DNA of 64,000 nt from Pandoraea nosoerga (GTDB lineage Bacteria; Pseudomonadota; Gammaproteobacteria; Burkholderiales; Burkholderiaceae), in NCBI RefSeq assembly GCF_902459585.1, contig NZ_CABPSC010000021.1, positions 1 to 64,000 on the forward strand. Direction: 5' to 3'. The notes under the pieces are model-generated. The model was not told where the DNA came from, did no database searches, and was given only the letters and a program-made list of their open reading frames with translations. This document shows positions 54,867 through 64,000 of the stretch, one piece after another (the stretch's first letter is position 1; each line of letters begins with the position of its first letter). Both the position numbers and the translations under genes were made by a program.

Positions 54867-54983
54867 TTCAGCCCCCACTTCGGTCACTACTTCGGTCCCC
54901 ACTTCGGTCACTACTTCGGCCCCCCATTGCGGCCCGCACTTCGGCCCCCACGTCGGCCCGCACTTCGGCCACCACTTCGCACT
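54864..54983. repeat. 12-bp tandem repeat before the HIBCH-like gene
   Basis: About ten degenerate units of CCACTTCGGTCA type (variants CTACTTCGGTCC, GCACTTCGGCCC) fill the space between the acyl-CoA dehydrogenase gene and the HIBCH start. On the minus strand the array is open in the HIBCH frame and would encode repeats of VVTEVGTE and KCGP, so it could extend the protein. Confidence 0.8.
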
Positions 54984-55070
54984 CCGCCAGCCGGCCGTGC
55001 CGGTTCCCGTCTCACGGGCCGGTGCGCCCAGCCGGTGCGCCCTGCCGGCGCGCAACGCCGCGGCGGCGCC

Positions 55071-56204
55071 TCACTCCAGTGCGCGGGCGATCACCTGACG
55101 CTGAATCTCGCTGGTGCCCTCGTAGATTTGCGTGATGCGGGCGTCCCGATAATGCCGCTCGACCGGATAGTCCTGCAGATAGCCGTATCCGCCGTGGATC
55201 TGGATCGCGTGCGAGCACACCCACTCGGCCAGCTCGGATGCGAAGAGTTTCGCCTGCGACGCCTCCGACAGGCACGGCAAGCCCTGCGTGCGCAACGCCG
55301 CCGCGTGCAGGATCAGGAAGCGCGCCGCGTTGATGCGCGTGCTCATGTCCGCCAGCATGTTCGCAATGCTCTGATGCTCGCGAATCGGCTTGCCGAACTG
55401 CTGGCGCTCGCTCGAATAGCGCAGTGCGGCTTCGAACGCCGCGCGCGCGACCCCGAGGGCGAGCGCCGCGATGCCGATGCGCCCGCCTTCCAGATTGGAC
55501 AGCGCGATCTTGAGCCCCTGCCCTGGTTCGCCGAGCAGCGCGTCGTCGCCGACCTCGCAGTCGACCAACGTGATCGGGCATGTGTCGGACGCCCGAATGC
55601 CCAGCTTGTGCTCGGGGGGACCGACTTCAAATCCTTTGGTGTTCGTCGGGACGATGAATGCCGAGATGCCGCGCTTGCCCGCCGAGGGGTCGGTCACCGC
55701 GAACACGATCGCGAGTGCCGCGCGCTTGCCGTTCGTCACGAACTGCTTGCTGCCGTTGAGCACCCATTTATCGCCGCGGCGCTCCGCACGCGTGCGCAGG
55801 TTGTGTGCTTCGGAACCGGCCTGCGGCTCGGTCAGACAGAAGGCGCCGATCTTGCGACCAGCAGCCAGGTCCGGCAGCCAGCGCTCACGCTGCGCCTGCG
55901 TGCCGAATTTCAGAATCGGCGCGCAGCCGACGGAGTTGTGAACGGACATCATCGTGGCCGTGGAGGCGCAGCCCGCCGCGATTTCCTCCATGGCGAGCGC
56001 GTAGGCCGTGTAGTCCGTGTACGAGCCGCCGAACTCTTCCGGCACCATCATGCCGAGCAGACCCAATTCGCCCATCTGGGCGACCATGGCGTCGGGCAAG
56101 GCGCAATCCCGATCCCATTGTGCGGCGTTCGGAGCAAGCTGTTCGGTGGCGAACGCACGCGCCATGTCGCGGATCATGCGCTGGTCTTCGGTATAGAAAT
56201 CCAT
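55071..56204 (-). CDS. Acyl-CoA dehydrogenase, possibly isobutyryl-CoA dehydrogenase
   Basis: A 377-residue FAD enzyme. It has [20 protein letters not shown], the FAD loop [54 protein letters not shown] and the catalytic glutamate in [20 protein letters not shown]. Short/branched-chain members share this pattern. The HIBCH-like gene behind it points to isobutyryl-CoA (valine route), but butyryl-CoA is possible. An inverted repeat TTTGGC-N6-GCCAAA lies about 85 bp upstream. Confidence 0.9.
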   Translation of the reverse strand: MDFYTEDQRMIRDMARAFATEQLAPNAAQWDRDCALPDAMVAQMGELGLLGMMVPEEFGGSYTDYTAYALAMEEIAAGCASTATMMSVHNSVGCAPILKFGTQAQRERWLPDLAAGRKIGAFCLTEPQAGSEAHNLRTRAERRGDKWVLNGSKQFVTNGKRAALAIVFAVTDPSAGKRGISAFIVPTNTKGFEVGPPEHKLGIRASDTCPITLVDCEVGDDALLGEPGQGLKIALSNLEGGRIGIAALALGVARAAFEAALRYSSERQQFGKPIREHQSIANMLADMSTRINAARFLILHAAALRTQGLPCLSEASQAKLFASELAEWVCSHAIQIHGGYGYLQDYPVERHYRDARITQIYEGTSEIQRQVIARALE

Positions 56205-56288
56205 GGTCTGTCTCCTGCGCCCTCACGGGATCCGAACGGCCCGCTGGCGCCTGTCGTGTCGATGGGTCCAGTTTAGGGATCGCCGCGC

Positions 56289-56306
56289 TTTGGCACCATA
56301 GCCAAA
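56289..56306. promoter_or_regulatory. Inverted repeat before the acyl-CoA dehydrogenase, candidate operator
   Basis: TTTGGCACCATAGCCAAA is a perfect 6-bp inverted repeat with six-base spacer, about 85 bp before the gene. The 436-bp divergent gap (56205-56640) also has TGGATAAATCCA (56443-56454). No gene lies in this gap. Confidence 0.4.
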
Positions 56307-56640
56307 AACAGCAAACTGGATGAGCGGAATTGCCATCGGAGACGTCCGATCGCCGCCTCGGACAACCCCGAATTTCCGCTTGCCGCGGCCGGTGCCCCGC
56401 CAGCCGGTGCGCGCCGGCGGACGCGGCGTCGGCCGGCCCGGGTGGATAAATCCATCACCCACTCTGACCCGTTTGGACATTGCCCGGCGCCGACAGGGCG
56501 CATTAGGATGAATTTCGCCATCGTCCCCGAGAGCGACGCGCCTGCCCAAGACGGCGCCCGGGGAAGCCGCAGCCGCCCGCCGAAGCCCCTTGCTCGTCGG
56601 CGTACCCTGCCGGCCCGCATTCGACTAAAGGAGACGACCC

Positions 56641-58320
56641 ATGACTGTGGACTACGCCGACGCCTACCGGGCGTTCGATCTCGACGCAACCGTGCGTGCC
56701 ACGCTTGCCGGCAATCTCGACGCAATGAACGCGTGCATCGAGTGTTGCGACCGCCACGCCCTTCCCGGCCGCATCGCGCTGTTCTGGGAAGGCAAGGAGG
56801 GGGCGAGCCAGACCTGGACGTATCGCCAGTTGCAAGAACTTTCCGCACGCTTTGCCAACTTTCTGCGGGAACAGGGCGTGCAACCCGGCGACCGCGTGAG
56901 CGGCCTGCTGCCGCGCACGCCCGAGTTGCTCGTGACGATTCTCGGCACATGGCGGGCGGGCGCTGTCTATCAACCGCTCTTCACCGCGTTCGGCCCGAAG
57001 GCAATCGAGCATCGCCTGCACAGCGCGCAGAGCAAGCTCGTGGTGACCGACGGCGCGAATCGCGCCAAGCTCGACGAAGTCGCCCATTGCCCGCCGGTGG
57101 CCACGGTCGGCGGTGCGCGCGGACAGGGCGTGCGGCGCGGCGACTTCAGCTTCTGGCATGAAGTCGAGGCCCACGGCGAGACGTTCGCGCCGGTGCTGCG
57201 ACGCGGTGACGATCCGTTCCTCATGATGTTTACGTCGGGCACTACCGGGGCGGCAAAGCCGGTCATGGTGCCGCTGCGCGCGATCATGGCATTCGTTGGC
57301 TACATGCGCGACGCGGTCGACCTGCGTCCGAGCGACGCGTTCTGGAATATCGCGGATCCGGGCTGGGCCTATGGTCTCTACTATGCCGTGACGGGGCCGC
57401 TCGCGCTGGGCGTGCCCACCACGTTCTACGATGGCCCGTTCACCGTCGAGAGCACCTACCGCATCATCGGCAAGCTCGGCATCACGAACCTGGCCGGCTC
57501 GCCCACGGCATTCCGGCTCCTGATCGCCGGTGGGGACCGGGCAGCCGCGCCGGTGAAAGGACAGCTTCGCGCCGTGTCGAGTGCCGGAGAGCCGCTCAAC
57601 CCCGAGGTCATCCGCTGGTTCGACGAGCATCTCGGCGTGACGATTCATGATCACTACGGACAGACCGAACTCGGCATGGTCGTGTGCAATCACCACGCGC
57701 TCGCGCACCCCGTGCAGGCGGGGGCGGCGGGCTTTGCTTCGCCCGGCCACCGCGTGGTCGTGCTCGACGACGAAGGTCGCGAGTGCCCCGTTGGCCAGCC
57801 GGGCGTGCTGGCGCTCGATCGCAAGCAGTCGCCGCTCATGTGGTTCACCGGCTACTGGGAGCGCGAGACGCCGGCATTCGTGGGCGACTACTACCTCTCG
57901 GGCGACACCGTCGAGCGCAACGAGGACGGCAGCATCAGCTTCGTGGGACGCAACGATGACGTGATCACCTCCGCCGGATACCGCATCGGCCCGTTCGATG
58001 TGGAGAGCGCGTTGATCGAGCATCCGGCGGTGATCGAAACGGCCGTGGTCGGCAAACCCGACCCGGAGCGCACGGAGTTGGTAAAGGCGTTCGTCGTGCT
58101 GCATCCGCAGTTCGCACCGACCGAAGCGCTGGCGCGCGAGTTGCAGGAGCACGTGCGGCATCGTCTGTCCACGCACGCGTATCCGCGCGAGGTCGAGTTC
58201 GTCGCCGAACTGCCCAAGACCCCGAGCGGCAAGCTGCAACGCTTCATTCTTCGCAACCAGGAAATCGCCAAGGCGGCGCAGGCCTCGGCCGGCGCGTCGC
58301 GACCGGTCGGCACGGCCTGA
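56641..58320 (+). CDS. AMP-forming acyl-CoA synthetase
   Basis: The 559-residue ANL-family enzyme has P-loop TSGTTGAAKPV, SSAGEPLNPEVIRWF, the YGQTELGM (A5-like) motif, YLSGDTVERNEDG and the hinge and C-terminal lysine in PKTPSGKLQRFILR. It activates a fatty or branched carboxylic acid through an acyl-adenylate. The sequence resembles medium-chain or acetyl-type synthetases. A GGAGACGACCC region precedes the ATG. It is divergent from the acyl-CoA dehydrogenase and followed by an SDR. Confidence 0.92.
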   Translation: MTVDYADAYRAFDLDATVRATLAGNLDAMNACIECCDRHALPGRIALFWEGKEGASQTWTYRQLQELSARFANFLREQGVQPGDRVSGLLPRTPELLVTILGTWRAGAVYQPLFTAFGPKAIEHRLHSAQSKLVVTDGANRAKLDEVAHCPPVATVGGARGQGVRRGDFSFWHEVEAHGETFAPVLRRGDDPFLMMFTSGTTGAAKPVMVPLRAIMAFVGYMRDAVDLRPSDAFWNIADPGWAYGLYYAVTGPLALGVPTTFYDGPFTVESTYRIIGKLGITNLAGSPTAFRLLIAGGDRAAAPVKGQLRAVSSAGEPLNPEVIRWFDEHLGVTIHDHYGQTELGMVVCNHHALAHPVQAGAAGFASPGHRVVVLDDEGRECPVGQPGVLALDRKQSPLMWFTGYWERETPAFVGDYYLSGDTVERNEDGSISFVGRNDDVITSAGYRIGPFDVESALIEHPAVIETAVVGKPDPERTELVKAFVVLHPQFAPTEALARELQEHVRHRLSTHAYPREVEFVAELPKTPSGKLQRFILRNQEIAKAAQASAGASRPVGTA

Positions 58321-58413
58321 TCGACCGGTTCTCGGCCGAGACGTGCGAAGCGGCCCGGGCCGGCCCGGCCCGCGGGACAGGCTGATCCGGTACTCGCACG
58401 CTTGTGCAGCACG

Positions 58414-58511
58414 CTTACACAGCCATTTGCGCAGCCATTTGCGCAACGCGCTTACACAGCGCACTTACACAAAGCACTTACGCAGAGCATTTACGCAGCA
58501 CACTTACACAG
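58414..58511. repeat. 12-13 bp tandem repeat ending at the SDR ribosome site
   Basis: About eight units of CTTACACAGCGCA type (variants TTTACGCAGCACA, TTGCGCAGCCAT) lie between the acyl-CoA synthetase and the SDR genes. The last CACAGG runs into the ribosome site of the SDR, so copy number would change the leader length. Confidence 0.85.
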
Positions 58512-58523
58512 GAACCGCAGCCC

Positions 58524-59291
58524 ATGCAAATCAAGGATCGTGTCTTTCTCGTGACCGGCGCATCGTCGGGTCTGGGCGCCGCCACTGCGCGCATGCTCGT
58601 CAATGCAGGCGGCAAGGTCGTGCTTGGCGACGTCAACGTGGACGCCGGCGCCAGACAGGCGGACGCACTGGGCGAAGCCGCCCGCTTCGTCGCGACCGAC
58701 ATCACCCGCGAAGACGACGTGCAGCGTCTGGTGGAAACGGCCACGCAAACCTTCGGGGGCCTGAACGGCGTGGTCAATTGCGCCGGGCTCGTCATTGGCG
58801 AGCGCATTCTCGGCAAACAAGGCCCGCACCGGCTCGACAGCTTCGCGCGAATCATCAACGTCAACCTGATCGGGACGTTCAACGTGCTGCGGATCGCCGC
58901 GGCGGCGATGGCCGGCGGCGAGGCCGACGCCGAGGGCGAGCGCGGCGTGGTCGTCAATACGGCGTCGGTCGCCGCCTTCGACGGACAGATCGGACAGGCG
59001 GCCTATGCGGCGTCCAAGGGCGGCGTCGCGGCCCTGACGCTGCCGGCTGCGCGCGAGCTCGCGCGCGTGGGCGTGCGCGTCGTCACGATCGCACCGGGCA
59101 TTTTCGAGACGCCGATGATGGCTGGCATGACACCCGAGGTGCAGGCTGCGCTCGGTGCGTCAGTGCCCTTCCCGCCGCGGCTCGGCAGGCCGTCCGAGTA
59201 CGCGGCGCTCGTGCGCCACATTGTCGAGAACACGATGCTCAACGGAGAAGTCATCCGTCTCGATGGCGCGCTGCGCATGGCGCCGAAATAA
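58524..59291 (+). CDS. Short-chain dehydrogenase, 3-hydroxyacyl-CoA dehydrogenase type
   Basis: A 255-residue SDR. The cofactor motif is [15 protein letters not shown], with Asp after the second strand (GDVNVD) favouring NAD+, NCAGL, and the catalytic Ser with YAASKGG (Y-x3-K). The style matches type II 3-hydroxyacyl-CoA dehydrogenase (HSD17B10-like), which acts on 2-methyl-3-hydroxybutyryl-CoA and straight-chain substrates. It follows the synthetase by about 200 bp that contain a tandem repeat. Substrate is inferred from context. Confidence 0.9.
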   Translation: MQIKDRVFLVTGASSGLGAATARMLVNAGGKVVLGDVNVDAGARQADALGEAARFVATDITREDDVQRLVETATQTFGGLNGVVNCAGLVIGERILGKQGPHRLDSFARIINVNLIGTFNVLRIAAAAMAGGEADAEGERGVVVNTASVAAFDGQIGQAAYAASKGGVAALTLPAARELARVGVRVVTIAPGIFETPMMAGMTPEVQAALGASVPFPPRLGRPSEYAALVRHIVENTMLNGEVIRLDGALRMAPK

Positions 59292-59433
59292 GCCGGTCCA
59301 GCGCCGGCATCCGGCCTGGCGCGCGACATCGGAATACACCGAGCCCCCTTTCGGACGGGGCCGGAAGCGCCGGCGGGGGCCGCGCTGCTAGAATCCCTGC
59401 GTCCCCCTGCTACGGTATTCCGTTTCGCGACGC

Positions 59434-60444
59434 ATGGAAAAAGGCAGCATCTCGATTCACTTCGTCATCAATGCCCTGGCGCACGTCGAGCGGCTCGGCG
59501 GCAATGTCACGGCGCTGCTGCGGGCGGCCGACATCGCTCCCTCGTTGCTTGCGCATCCGCAGGCGCGGGTCTCATCCGACCGATACGCGAACTTGTGGCG
59601 GCTCATCAGTGTCGCGCTGGACGACGAGTTCTTCGGCCAGGATTCGCGGCGGATGAAAGTGGGCAGCTTCGCAATGCTGTGCCATAGCGTGATTTCGTGC
59701 CGCACGCTCGAGCACGCGCTGCAGCGCGCAACGCGCTTCATGGCGCTGCTGCTCGACGACTTGGAAATGCGCCTGGTTCGCGACGGGGACGTCGCGCGGC
59801 TCGAGGTTCATGAACGGGCCGATGCGCGCTCGCCGCGCATCTTCGGGCATGAAACGCTGCTCATTCTCTTCTATGCGCTGACGTGCTGGCTCATCGCACG
59901 ACGCGTCACCTTGGGCACGGCGTATTTCGCTTATCCCGAGCCGGTCTACAGCGACGAGTACCGCACGATGTACGCGCCGCGTCTGATATTCGACGCGCCC
60001 CACACGGCGATCGAGTTCGATGCGTCGTGCCTGGACCTGCCCGTGGTCCAGGACGAAGTCACGGTGAAGGACTTCCTGCGGGCCGCGCCCGCCAACATCA
60101 TTCTCAAGTACAAGAACACGAAGGGGATGGTGGCACGGGTGCGTCGTCGGCTCAAGACGATGCCCACCGATAGCTGGCCGGCGTTCGAGACGCTGGCGTG
60201 CGAGTTTCACACAACGCCGTCCACGCTGCGCCGGCGACTCGAAGACGAAGGCCAGTCTTACCAGTCGATCAAGGACCAGTTGCGACGCGACCTGGCGATC
60301 CACGCGCTGTGCCACACATCGAAGCCAATGCTGGAGATTGCGCTGTCATTGGGCTTCGCCGATCCGAGCGCGTTCTTTCGCGCGTTTCGCAAGTGGACCG
60401 GCGTGCGGCCCGGCGACTATCGGCGTCAGGCCGTGGAGGCCTGA
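59434..60444 (+). CDS. AraC-family transcriptional regulator
   Basis: The 336-residue protein has an N-terminal arabinose-binding-like domain of the OruR/ArgR type (about 15-205) and a C-terminal double helix-turn-helix (about 235-330; FHTTPSTLRRRLEDEGQSYQ, ALSLGFADPSAFFRAFRKWT). The position after the acyl-CoA genes suggests that it controls them, as similar regulators do for fatty-acid or amino-acid use. It faces the IclR gene convergently. Confidence 0.9.
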   Translation: MEKGSISIHFVINALAHVERLGGNVTALLRAADIAPSLLAHPQARVSSDRYANLWRLISVALDDEFFGQDSRRMKVGSFAMLCHSVISCRTLEHALQRATRFMALLLDDLEMRLVRDGDVARLEVHERADARSPRIFGHETLLILFYALTCWLIARRVTLGTAYFAYPEPVYSDEYRTMYAPRLIFDAPHTAIEFDASCLDLPVVQDEVTVKDFLRAAPANIILKYKNTKGMVARVRRRLKTMPTDSWPAFETLACEFHTTPSTLRRRLEDEGQSYQSIKDQLRRDLAIHALCHTSKPMLEIALSLGFADPSAFFRAFRKWTGVRPGDYRRQAVEA

Positions 60445-60697
60445 CGCGCGTGCCGACGGTGACGCCGCGACGCGGCAGCCAGCCGCAGAGCAGGCCGCCG
60501 CAGACCACAATGATCCGGCGGTGCGAAACAGGACGAGCAGATTGCGCCACGGAAATTTCTGCCGTGCCTGCGGTGCGGCCTTCGCCTCGAGCAGCGCGCC
60601 GCCGTTGCGGATGTTCGCGGGTTCTGCCACGTTGACCCGCTTGCACTTGTCCGGGTCGCGATAGCCGACAAGGCCGGCCCGTCAGGAGGGCAAACGC

Positions 60698-61513
60698 TTA
60701 TTCCTGCGCGGCGAGCGCGTGAGCCGAACGCTCGGCGCGATAGTTGAGCTTGTGGGAGAGTTCGTCGGCGGCAGACACCACCTTCTCGACGATGCCGCTC
60801 CCGAGCAGATCCGCTTGCACGCGGGCTTGCGGAATCGTCACGCTGATTACCGCGACGATCTGGGCCCGATGGTTGCGCACCGGGGCGGCAATGGTCGAGA
60901 TGTTTTGCTCGAAGAACGATTCGCTCATGCTGTAGCCACGGGCAATGTCCTCCTGCACAACCTTGTAGAGCGCGTCGACGGTCGTCGGCGTATGGGTCGT
61001 GAACGCCTCGAGCTTGCCCTCCGGATACCGTTGCTTGAGCGAGGCGAGCGAATAATCGCCGAGCAGAATGTGGCCGACGGCCGTCGCGTGCGCCGGCAAA
61101 CGCGTACCGACACGCACCGTGCCGAACACCAGCTCGCGGCTCGCCGCCTTCGCGACGAAAACCGCGTCGCGCTGATCGAGAATCAGGATGTGGCTCGAGA
61201 AACCCGTCGCGTCGCGCAGTTTCTCGATGACCGGCGTGCCCAGATCCGTGAGCTCCAGCGAGTTCAGATACTCGAACCCCAGACGCAGCACCGCCACGCC
61301 GAGCCGGTAGTGGCGATCGTCGCCCGCCTTCTCGATGAAGCCCTCCGCTTCCAGCGTCTGCAACAGACGGAAAACCGTCGAGCGCGGAATACCGAGACGA
61401 CGGGCCAGGTCGGCGCCCGCGAGTACCGGCTCGCGCGCCGAGAATGTCATGAGAATGCGAAGCCCGCGCTCGAGACCAGGAACGGAATACTTGTTGCCGC
61501 TGTCGTTGCTCAT
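60698..61513 (-). CDS. IclR-family transcriptional regulator
   Basis: A 271-residue regulator with a winged helix (about 10-75; ARRLGIPRSTVFRLLQTLEA) and an IclR effector domain (about 85-260; LVFGTVRVGTRLPAHATAVG, HILLGDYSL, RNHRAQIVAVISVTIPQARV). The start MSNDSGNKYSVPGLERGLRI was chosen because the family starts close to the helix-turn-helix. No adjacent target operon is obvious; the DUF4096 and FAD oxidoreductase genes lie on the far side of the promoter region. Confidence 0.92.
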   Translation of the reverse strand: MSNDSGNKYSVPGLERGLRILMTFSAREPVLAGADLARRLGIPRSTVFRLLQTLEAEGFIEKAGDDRHYRLGVAVLRLGFEYLNSLELTDLGTPVIEKLRDATGFSSHILILDQRDAVFVAKAASRELVFGTVRVGTRLPAHATAVGHILLGDYSLASLKQRYPEGKLEAFTTHTPTTVDALYKVVQEDIARGYSMSESFFEQNISTIAAPVRNHRAQIVAVISVTIPQARVQADLLGSGIVEKVVSAADELSHKLNYRAERSAHALAAQE

Positions 61514-61982
61514 GCCGTGTGCGCACACTGGCGCCGACCGGCGGGCGGCGATTCCGCGCAGCCGATGGACGATGTCGATGGGAGGCGCACATTATAGGCT
61601 ACGGCCCCGCTGCACGACCATGACGGTATCGCATGCCAGGACCAGGCCACTTTCTCACCGGACGATAACGGTTGCGCCTGCGCCCACTCGGGTTGCGCCC
61701 GTTCTCGCGGCGCGGTGCCCTATCGGGGCGCAGACCGGCACTCTTGTTGGGCGAGCAGCCTTCGGCCGGCGCCATGCACCGCAATGGGGGTAATTCCGAA
61801 GCGCGTCGACCCGCCGTTTTTGTCATCATTGCGGCTGCAAGCTTGACAAGCTGGCGCATGTGGAGCGAGACACCCTGACCAGAGCCGAGAACAACAAACG
61901 ATCCGGACTGGCCAAAAGGCACGTATTCCTTTTCTCCTGACGCTTTTGCGATTGCCTATCCCAATAGCCACTCAGGAGCTGC

Positions 61983-62009
61983 GCCCACCTGCCAAGTGGG
62001 CGTTTTTTT
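61983..62009 (+). terminator. Plus-strand terminator inside a gene-free region
   Basis: GCCCAC/GTGGGC with a seven-base loop is followed by GTTTTTTT. The 725-bp region 61514-62238 holds no convincing gene. A TTGACA stands near 61848. Either a small RNA ends here or this is an attenuator for the downstream DUF4096 gene. Confidence 0.6.
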
Positions 62010-62238
62010 GCTGGTCAAACGCTCCCTTCGCAGTGTGGTCCGACCCGCCCGCGGCGTTCTTCACGAGAGAACCCGATGTCCTGGCATGCTTGTTGCTTGT
62101 GTTTCCAGCATCGGGGATCGACGCCGCCTTGGCCGAGTTTCGACGATAAGTACGCACCAGACTGCACCGGTTCGTGCGAGATCGCGGAATCCGGACTCGC
62201 CCCCTGCGGCGCCTCCGTTTGTTTTGGGTCGAGGTGTT

Positions 62239-62634
62239 ATGTTTACTGAACTGAGCGACGTTGAATGGCACGCCCTGCGTGATCTGATTTGCGACCGACC
62301 GGTCCGTACGGAACGACGAGGCCGCCCTCAAGTCGAGCAGCGCACGCTGACCAATGCTGTCTTGTGGGTGCTGTTCACTGGCGAGAGCTGGTCCAAGCTG
62401 CCCATGCAGTACCCCTCCGTGCCGACTTGCCGCCGCAAGCTCAACGAATGGCGCGAATCGGGCATGCTCGATACGATTCTGAAACGCCTGCAACAATCCG
62501 GACGCGACATCAGCGCCTGCGCAGGCCAGATCAGCAAGCCGGCACGCAGCACGCCGTGCGGCGACACCGATCGCCTGCGGGGCGTGTTCTGGACGAACCC
62601 GGCTTCGTGGAAGCCCCCGGTAGCCGTCCGCTGA
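62239..62634 (+). CDS. Stand-alone DUF4096 (IS5-type transposase N-terminal) domain protein
   Basis: A 131-residue protein. The segment MFTELSDVEWHALRDLICDR, RGRPQVEQRTLTNAVLWVLF and PSVPTCRRKLNEWRESGMLD matches the DUF4096 helix-turn-helix that begins IS402/IS5-family transposases, but no DDE catalytic domain follows and no inverted repeats or target duplications were seen. GAGGTGTT precedes the ATG. Many Burkholderiales carry such single-domain proteins, and a domesticated DNA-binding role is more likely than an active element. Confidence 0.8.
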   Translation: MFTELSDVEWHALRDLICDRPVRTERRGRPQVEQRTLTNAVLWVLFTGESWSKLPMQYPSVPTCRRKLNEWRESGMLDTILKRLQQSGRDISACAGQISKPARSTPCGDTDRLRGVFWTNPASWKPPVAVR

Positions 62635-62779
62635 GCGGGCGTACTGACATCCGCCAGGGACGCAACGCGTCCCGCCCGGCAGGCATGCCGCGCATCGTTC
62701 GCGGCGCCGCCGGGCAGGCAACACGGGGTTAGCCAGATTGCAGTCGACGCGCGAGACGGGCCACCGGCCGCGTCTCGCG

Positions 62780-63883
62780 TCACAGCGCTGCGCGCACCGC
62801 TTCGGCAATGGCCAACGACGCCGTCAGGCCGGGCGACTCGATACCGAACAGGTTGACGAGCCCCGCGACGCCATGCACGGCCGGTCCATCGATACGGAAG
62901 TCGGCCGCCGGTTCTCCCGGTCCGCTGATCTTCGGCCGAATTCCCGCATACCCCGGCTGCAATGCGCCGTCCGCCAGCGTCGGCCAGTAGCGCCGCACCG
63001 CCTCGTAAAAACCGTCGCCATCGGACGGCTTCACCGTGTAGTCGATGTCGTCGATCCACTCGACGTTGGGACCGAAGCGCGCTTGCCCGCCGAGATCGAG
63101 CGTCAGATGCACGCCAAGCCCGCCCGGTTCCGGCACGGGATAAATGAGGTGCGAGAACGGCGCGCGTTGCGTACAGCTGAAATAGCTGCCTTTCGCGTAG
63201 TAGCGCGGGGGAACATGCGCCGGCGCAAGCCCCTCGAATCGCCGGGCCAGATCGACAGCGTGGAGTCCGGCGCTGTTGACGACCGTTTTCGCGAGCAGCG
63301 TGGAGGTCTCGCCCTGGGTCTGGACGTCCAGTTCGATGCCGGCAGGTGAGCCGACACGCGCGCGCGTCACTCTCGACTCGAACGCCAGCATTGCGCCGTC
63401 GCGTTGCGCATCGCCGAGCAGGGCGAGCATCAGGCCATGACTGTCGACGATCCCCGTGGACGGTGAGAGCAGCGCGCCAAACGTGCGCAACGCGGGCTCA
63501 CGCCGAGCGACCTCCGCGGCCGTGAGCCACTGGAGATCGTCCACGCCGCTCGCGCGCGCATTGGCGGCAATCGCTTCGAGTTCGTCGAGCTGATGGTCGT
63601 TCGTCGCCACGATGAGCTTGCCGCAGCGGCGATGCGCCACGCCGTGCGACACGCAGTATTCATATAGCCGGTGCTTGCCCTCCACGCACAGCGTGGCCTT
63701 GCGCGAGCCGGGGGGGTAGTAGATGCCACCGTGAATGACTTCGCTGTTGCGCGAACTCGTGCCGGTGCCAATCGCGCGCTCGGATTCGAGGATGATCACT
63801 TCCCGGCCGGCCTGCGCTAGCGCCCGCGCGACGGCCAATCCCACGACACCCGCGCCGATCACGACGCAATCGACGTTGTCCAT
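62780..63883 (-). CDS. FAD-dependent oxidoreductase, LhgO-like (DAO family)
   Basis: The 367-residue protein starts [20 protein letters not shown] (GxGxxG FAD motif) with [40 protein letters not shown] and [15 protein letters not shown], and ends [20 protein letters not shown]. This is the L-2-hydroxyglutarate oxidase/dehydrogenase-like branch; relatives oxidise L-2-hydroxy acids or amines. AAGGAACAGC precedes the ATG. The exact substrate is not certain. It is probably the last gene of a unit that starts beyond the window. Confidence 0.88.
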   Translation of the reverse strand: MDNVDCVVIGAGVVGLAVARALAQAGREVIILESERAIGTGTSSRNSEVIHGGIYYPPGSRKATLCVEGKHRLYEYCVSHGVAHRRCGKLIVATNDHQLDELEAIAANARASGVDDLQWLTAAEVARREPALRTFGALLSPSTGIVDSHGLMLALLGDAQRDGAMLAFESRVTRARVGSPAGIELDVQTQGETSTLLAKTVVNSAGLHAVDLARRFEGLAPAHVPPRYYAKGSYFSCTQRAPFSHLIYPVPEPGGLGVHLTLDLGGQARFGPNVEWIDDIDYTVKPSDGDGFYEAVRRYWPTLADGALQPGYAGIRPKISGPGEPAADFRIDGPAVHGVAGLVNLFGIESPGLTASLAIAEAVRAAL

Positions 63884-63967
63884 TGCTGTTCCTTGATTAC
63901 CTTCCGATTCGCATGAGGACATCGAGCGCACCCGGCTGCCGGGCGCGCATCTCCCCATGCGGATCGG

Positions 63968-63990
63968 CTGCGGGGGGAGCGCCCCCGCAG
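63968..63990 (-). other. GC-rich hairpin near the window edge
   Basis: CTGCGGGGG pairs perfectly with CCCCCGCAG across five bases. It lies about 85 bp before the FAD oxidoreductase gene and probably just after a gene outside the window. No T-tract is present. Confidence 0.5.
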
Positions 63991-64000
63991 CGTCACTTCA

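Noticed and set aside
60445-60697. Possible gene fragment after the AraC gene (minus strand, DPDKCKRVNVAEPANIRNGG)
   Set aside because: The translation looks protein-like in part, but there is no start with a ribosome site and no recognised family, so it was not listed as a gene or pseudogene.

Overview
The window looks like chromosomal DNA of a high-GC betaproteobacterium of the family Burkholderiaceae; gene content and protein style fit Pandoraea best, with Cupriavidus or Ralstonia relatives possible. That is inference from remembered family resemblance, not from a search. No rRNA, tRNA, CRISPR array or intact insertion sequence was seen.

Layout. 1-2000: the start of a pyridine nucleotide transhydrogenase gene (pntA) behind a small CbbY-cap-like gene, divergent from a CbbR-like LysR regulator. 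2170-19820: an oxalate and formate island. It holds a first formyl-CoA transferase with a fumarylacetoacetase-family gene, a small PAS protein, an oxlT-oxc-frc operon, a PanE-like dehydrogenase (probable oxalyl-CoA reductase), a small membrane protein with a GntR/FCD regulator, and the Mo-dependent NAD formate dehydrogenase operon fdsGBA-fdsD. An 11-bp motif, ATATRCGRTAT, lies upstream of all five transcription units, including the regulator's own, and in four of them a second copy sits exactly 14 bp away. The simplest reading is one GntR-controlled regulon that imports oxalate, activates it to oxalyl-CoA, decarboxylates or reduces it, and oxidises formate to CO2 and NADH. The fds leader also holds a strongly folded three-way-junction RNA.

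19970-23760: a DMT transporter, an unknown protein, a possible small RNA with its own terminator, a LOG-like protein and a TpsB-like outer-membrane protein that lacks POTRA domains. 24250-29480: aspartate 4-decarboxylase with two tandem AspT-type exchangers, a second decarboxylation-driven proton-motive cycle close to the oxalate one. 30300-35530: a YXWGXW-repeat protein, a MATE exporter, a HisN-type phosphatase, a RarD-like transporter, a lipoprotein and a universal stress protein. 35810-40250: a four-gene CUT1/Ugp-type ABC importer. 40390-42150: a lipase-like hydrolase with a DUF4118-PAS membrane protein.

42490-52045: an eight-gene peptide operon in the order RpiR-type regulator, iaaA, gsiABCD, DmpA-like and M55 peptidases, held together by ATGA overlaps. 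53045-60445: YggT, then acyl-CoA dehydrogenase and 3-hydroxyisobutyryl-CoA hydrolase divergent from an acyl-CoA synthetase, a short-chain dehydrogenase and an AraC regulator, which looks like branched-chain acyl-CoA catabolism. 60700-63885: an IclR regulator, a stand-alone DUF4096 transposase-type domain protein and an LhgO-like FAD oxidoreductase. Short tandem repeats with a 10-13 bp period recur at many gene junctions.
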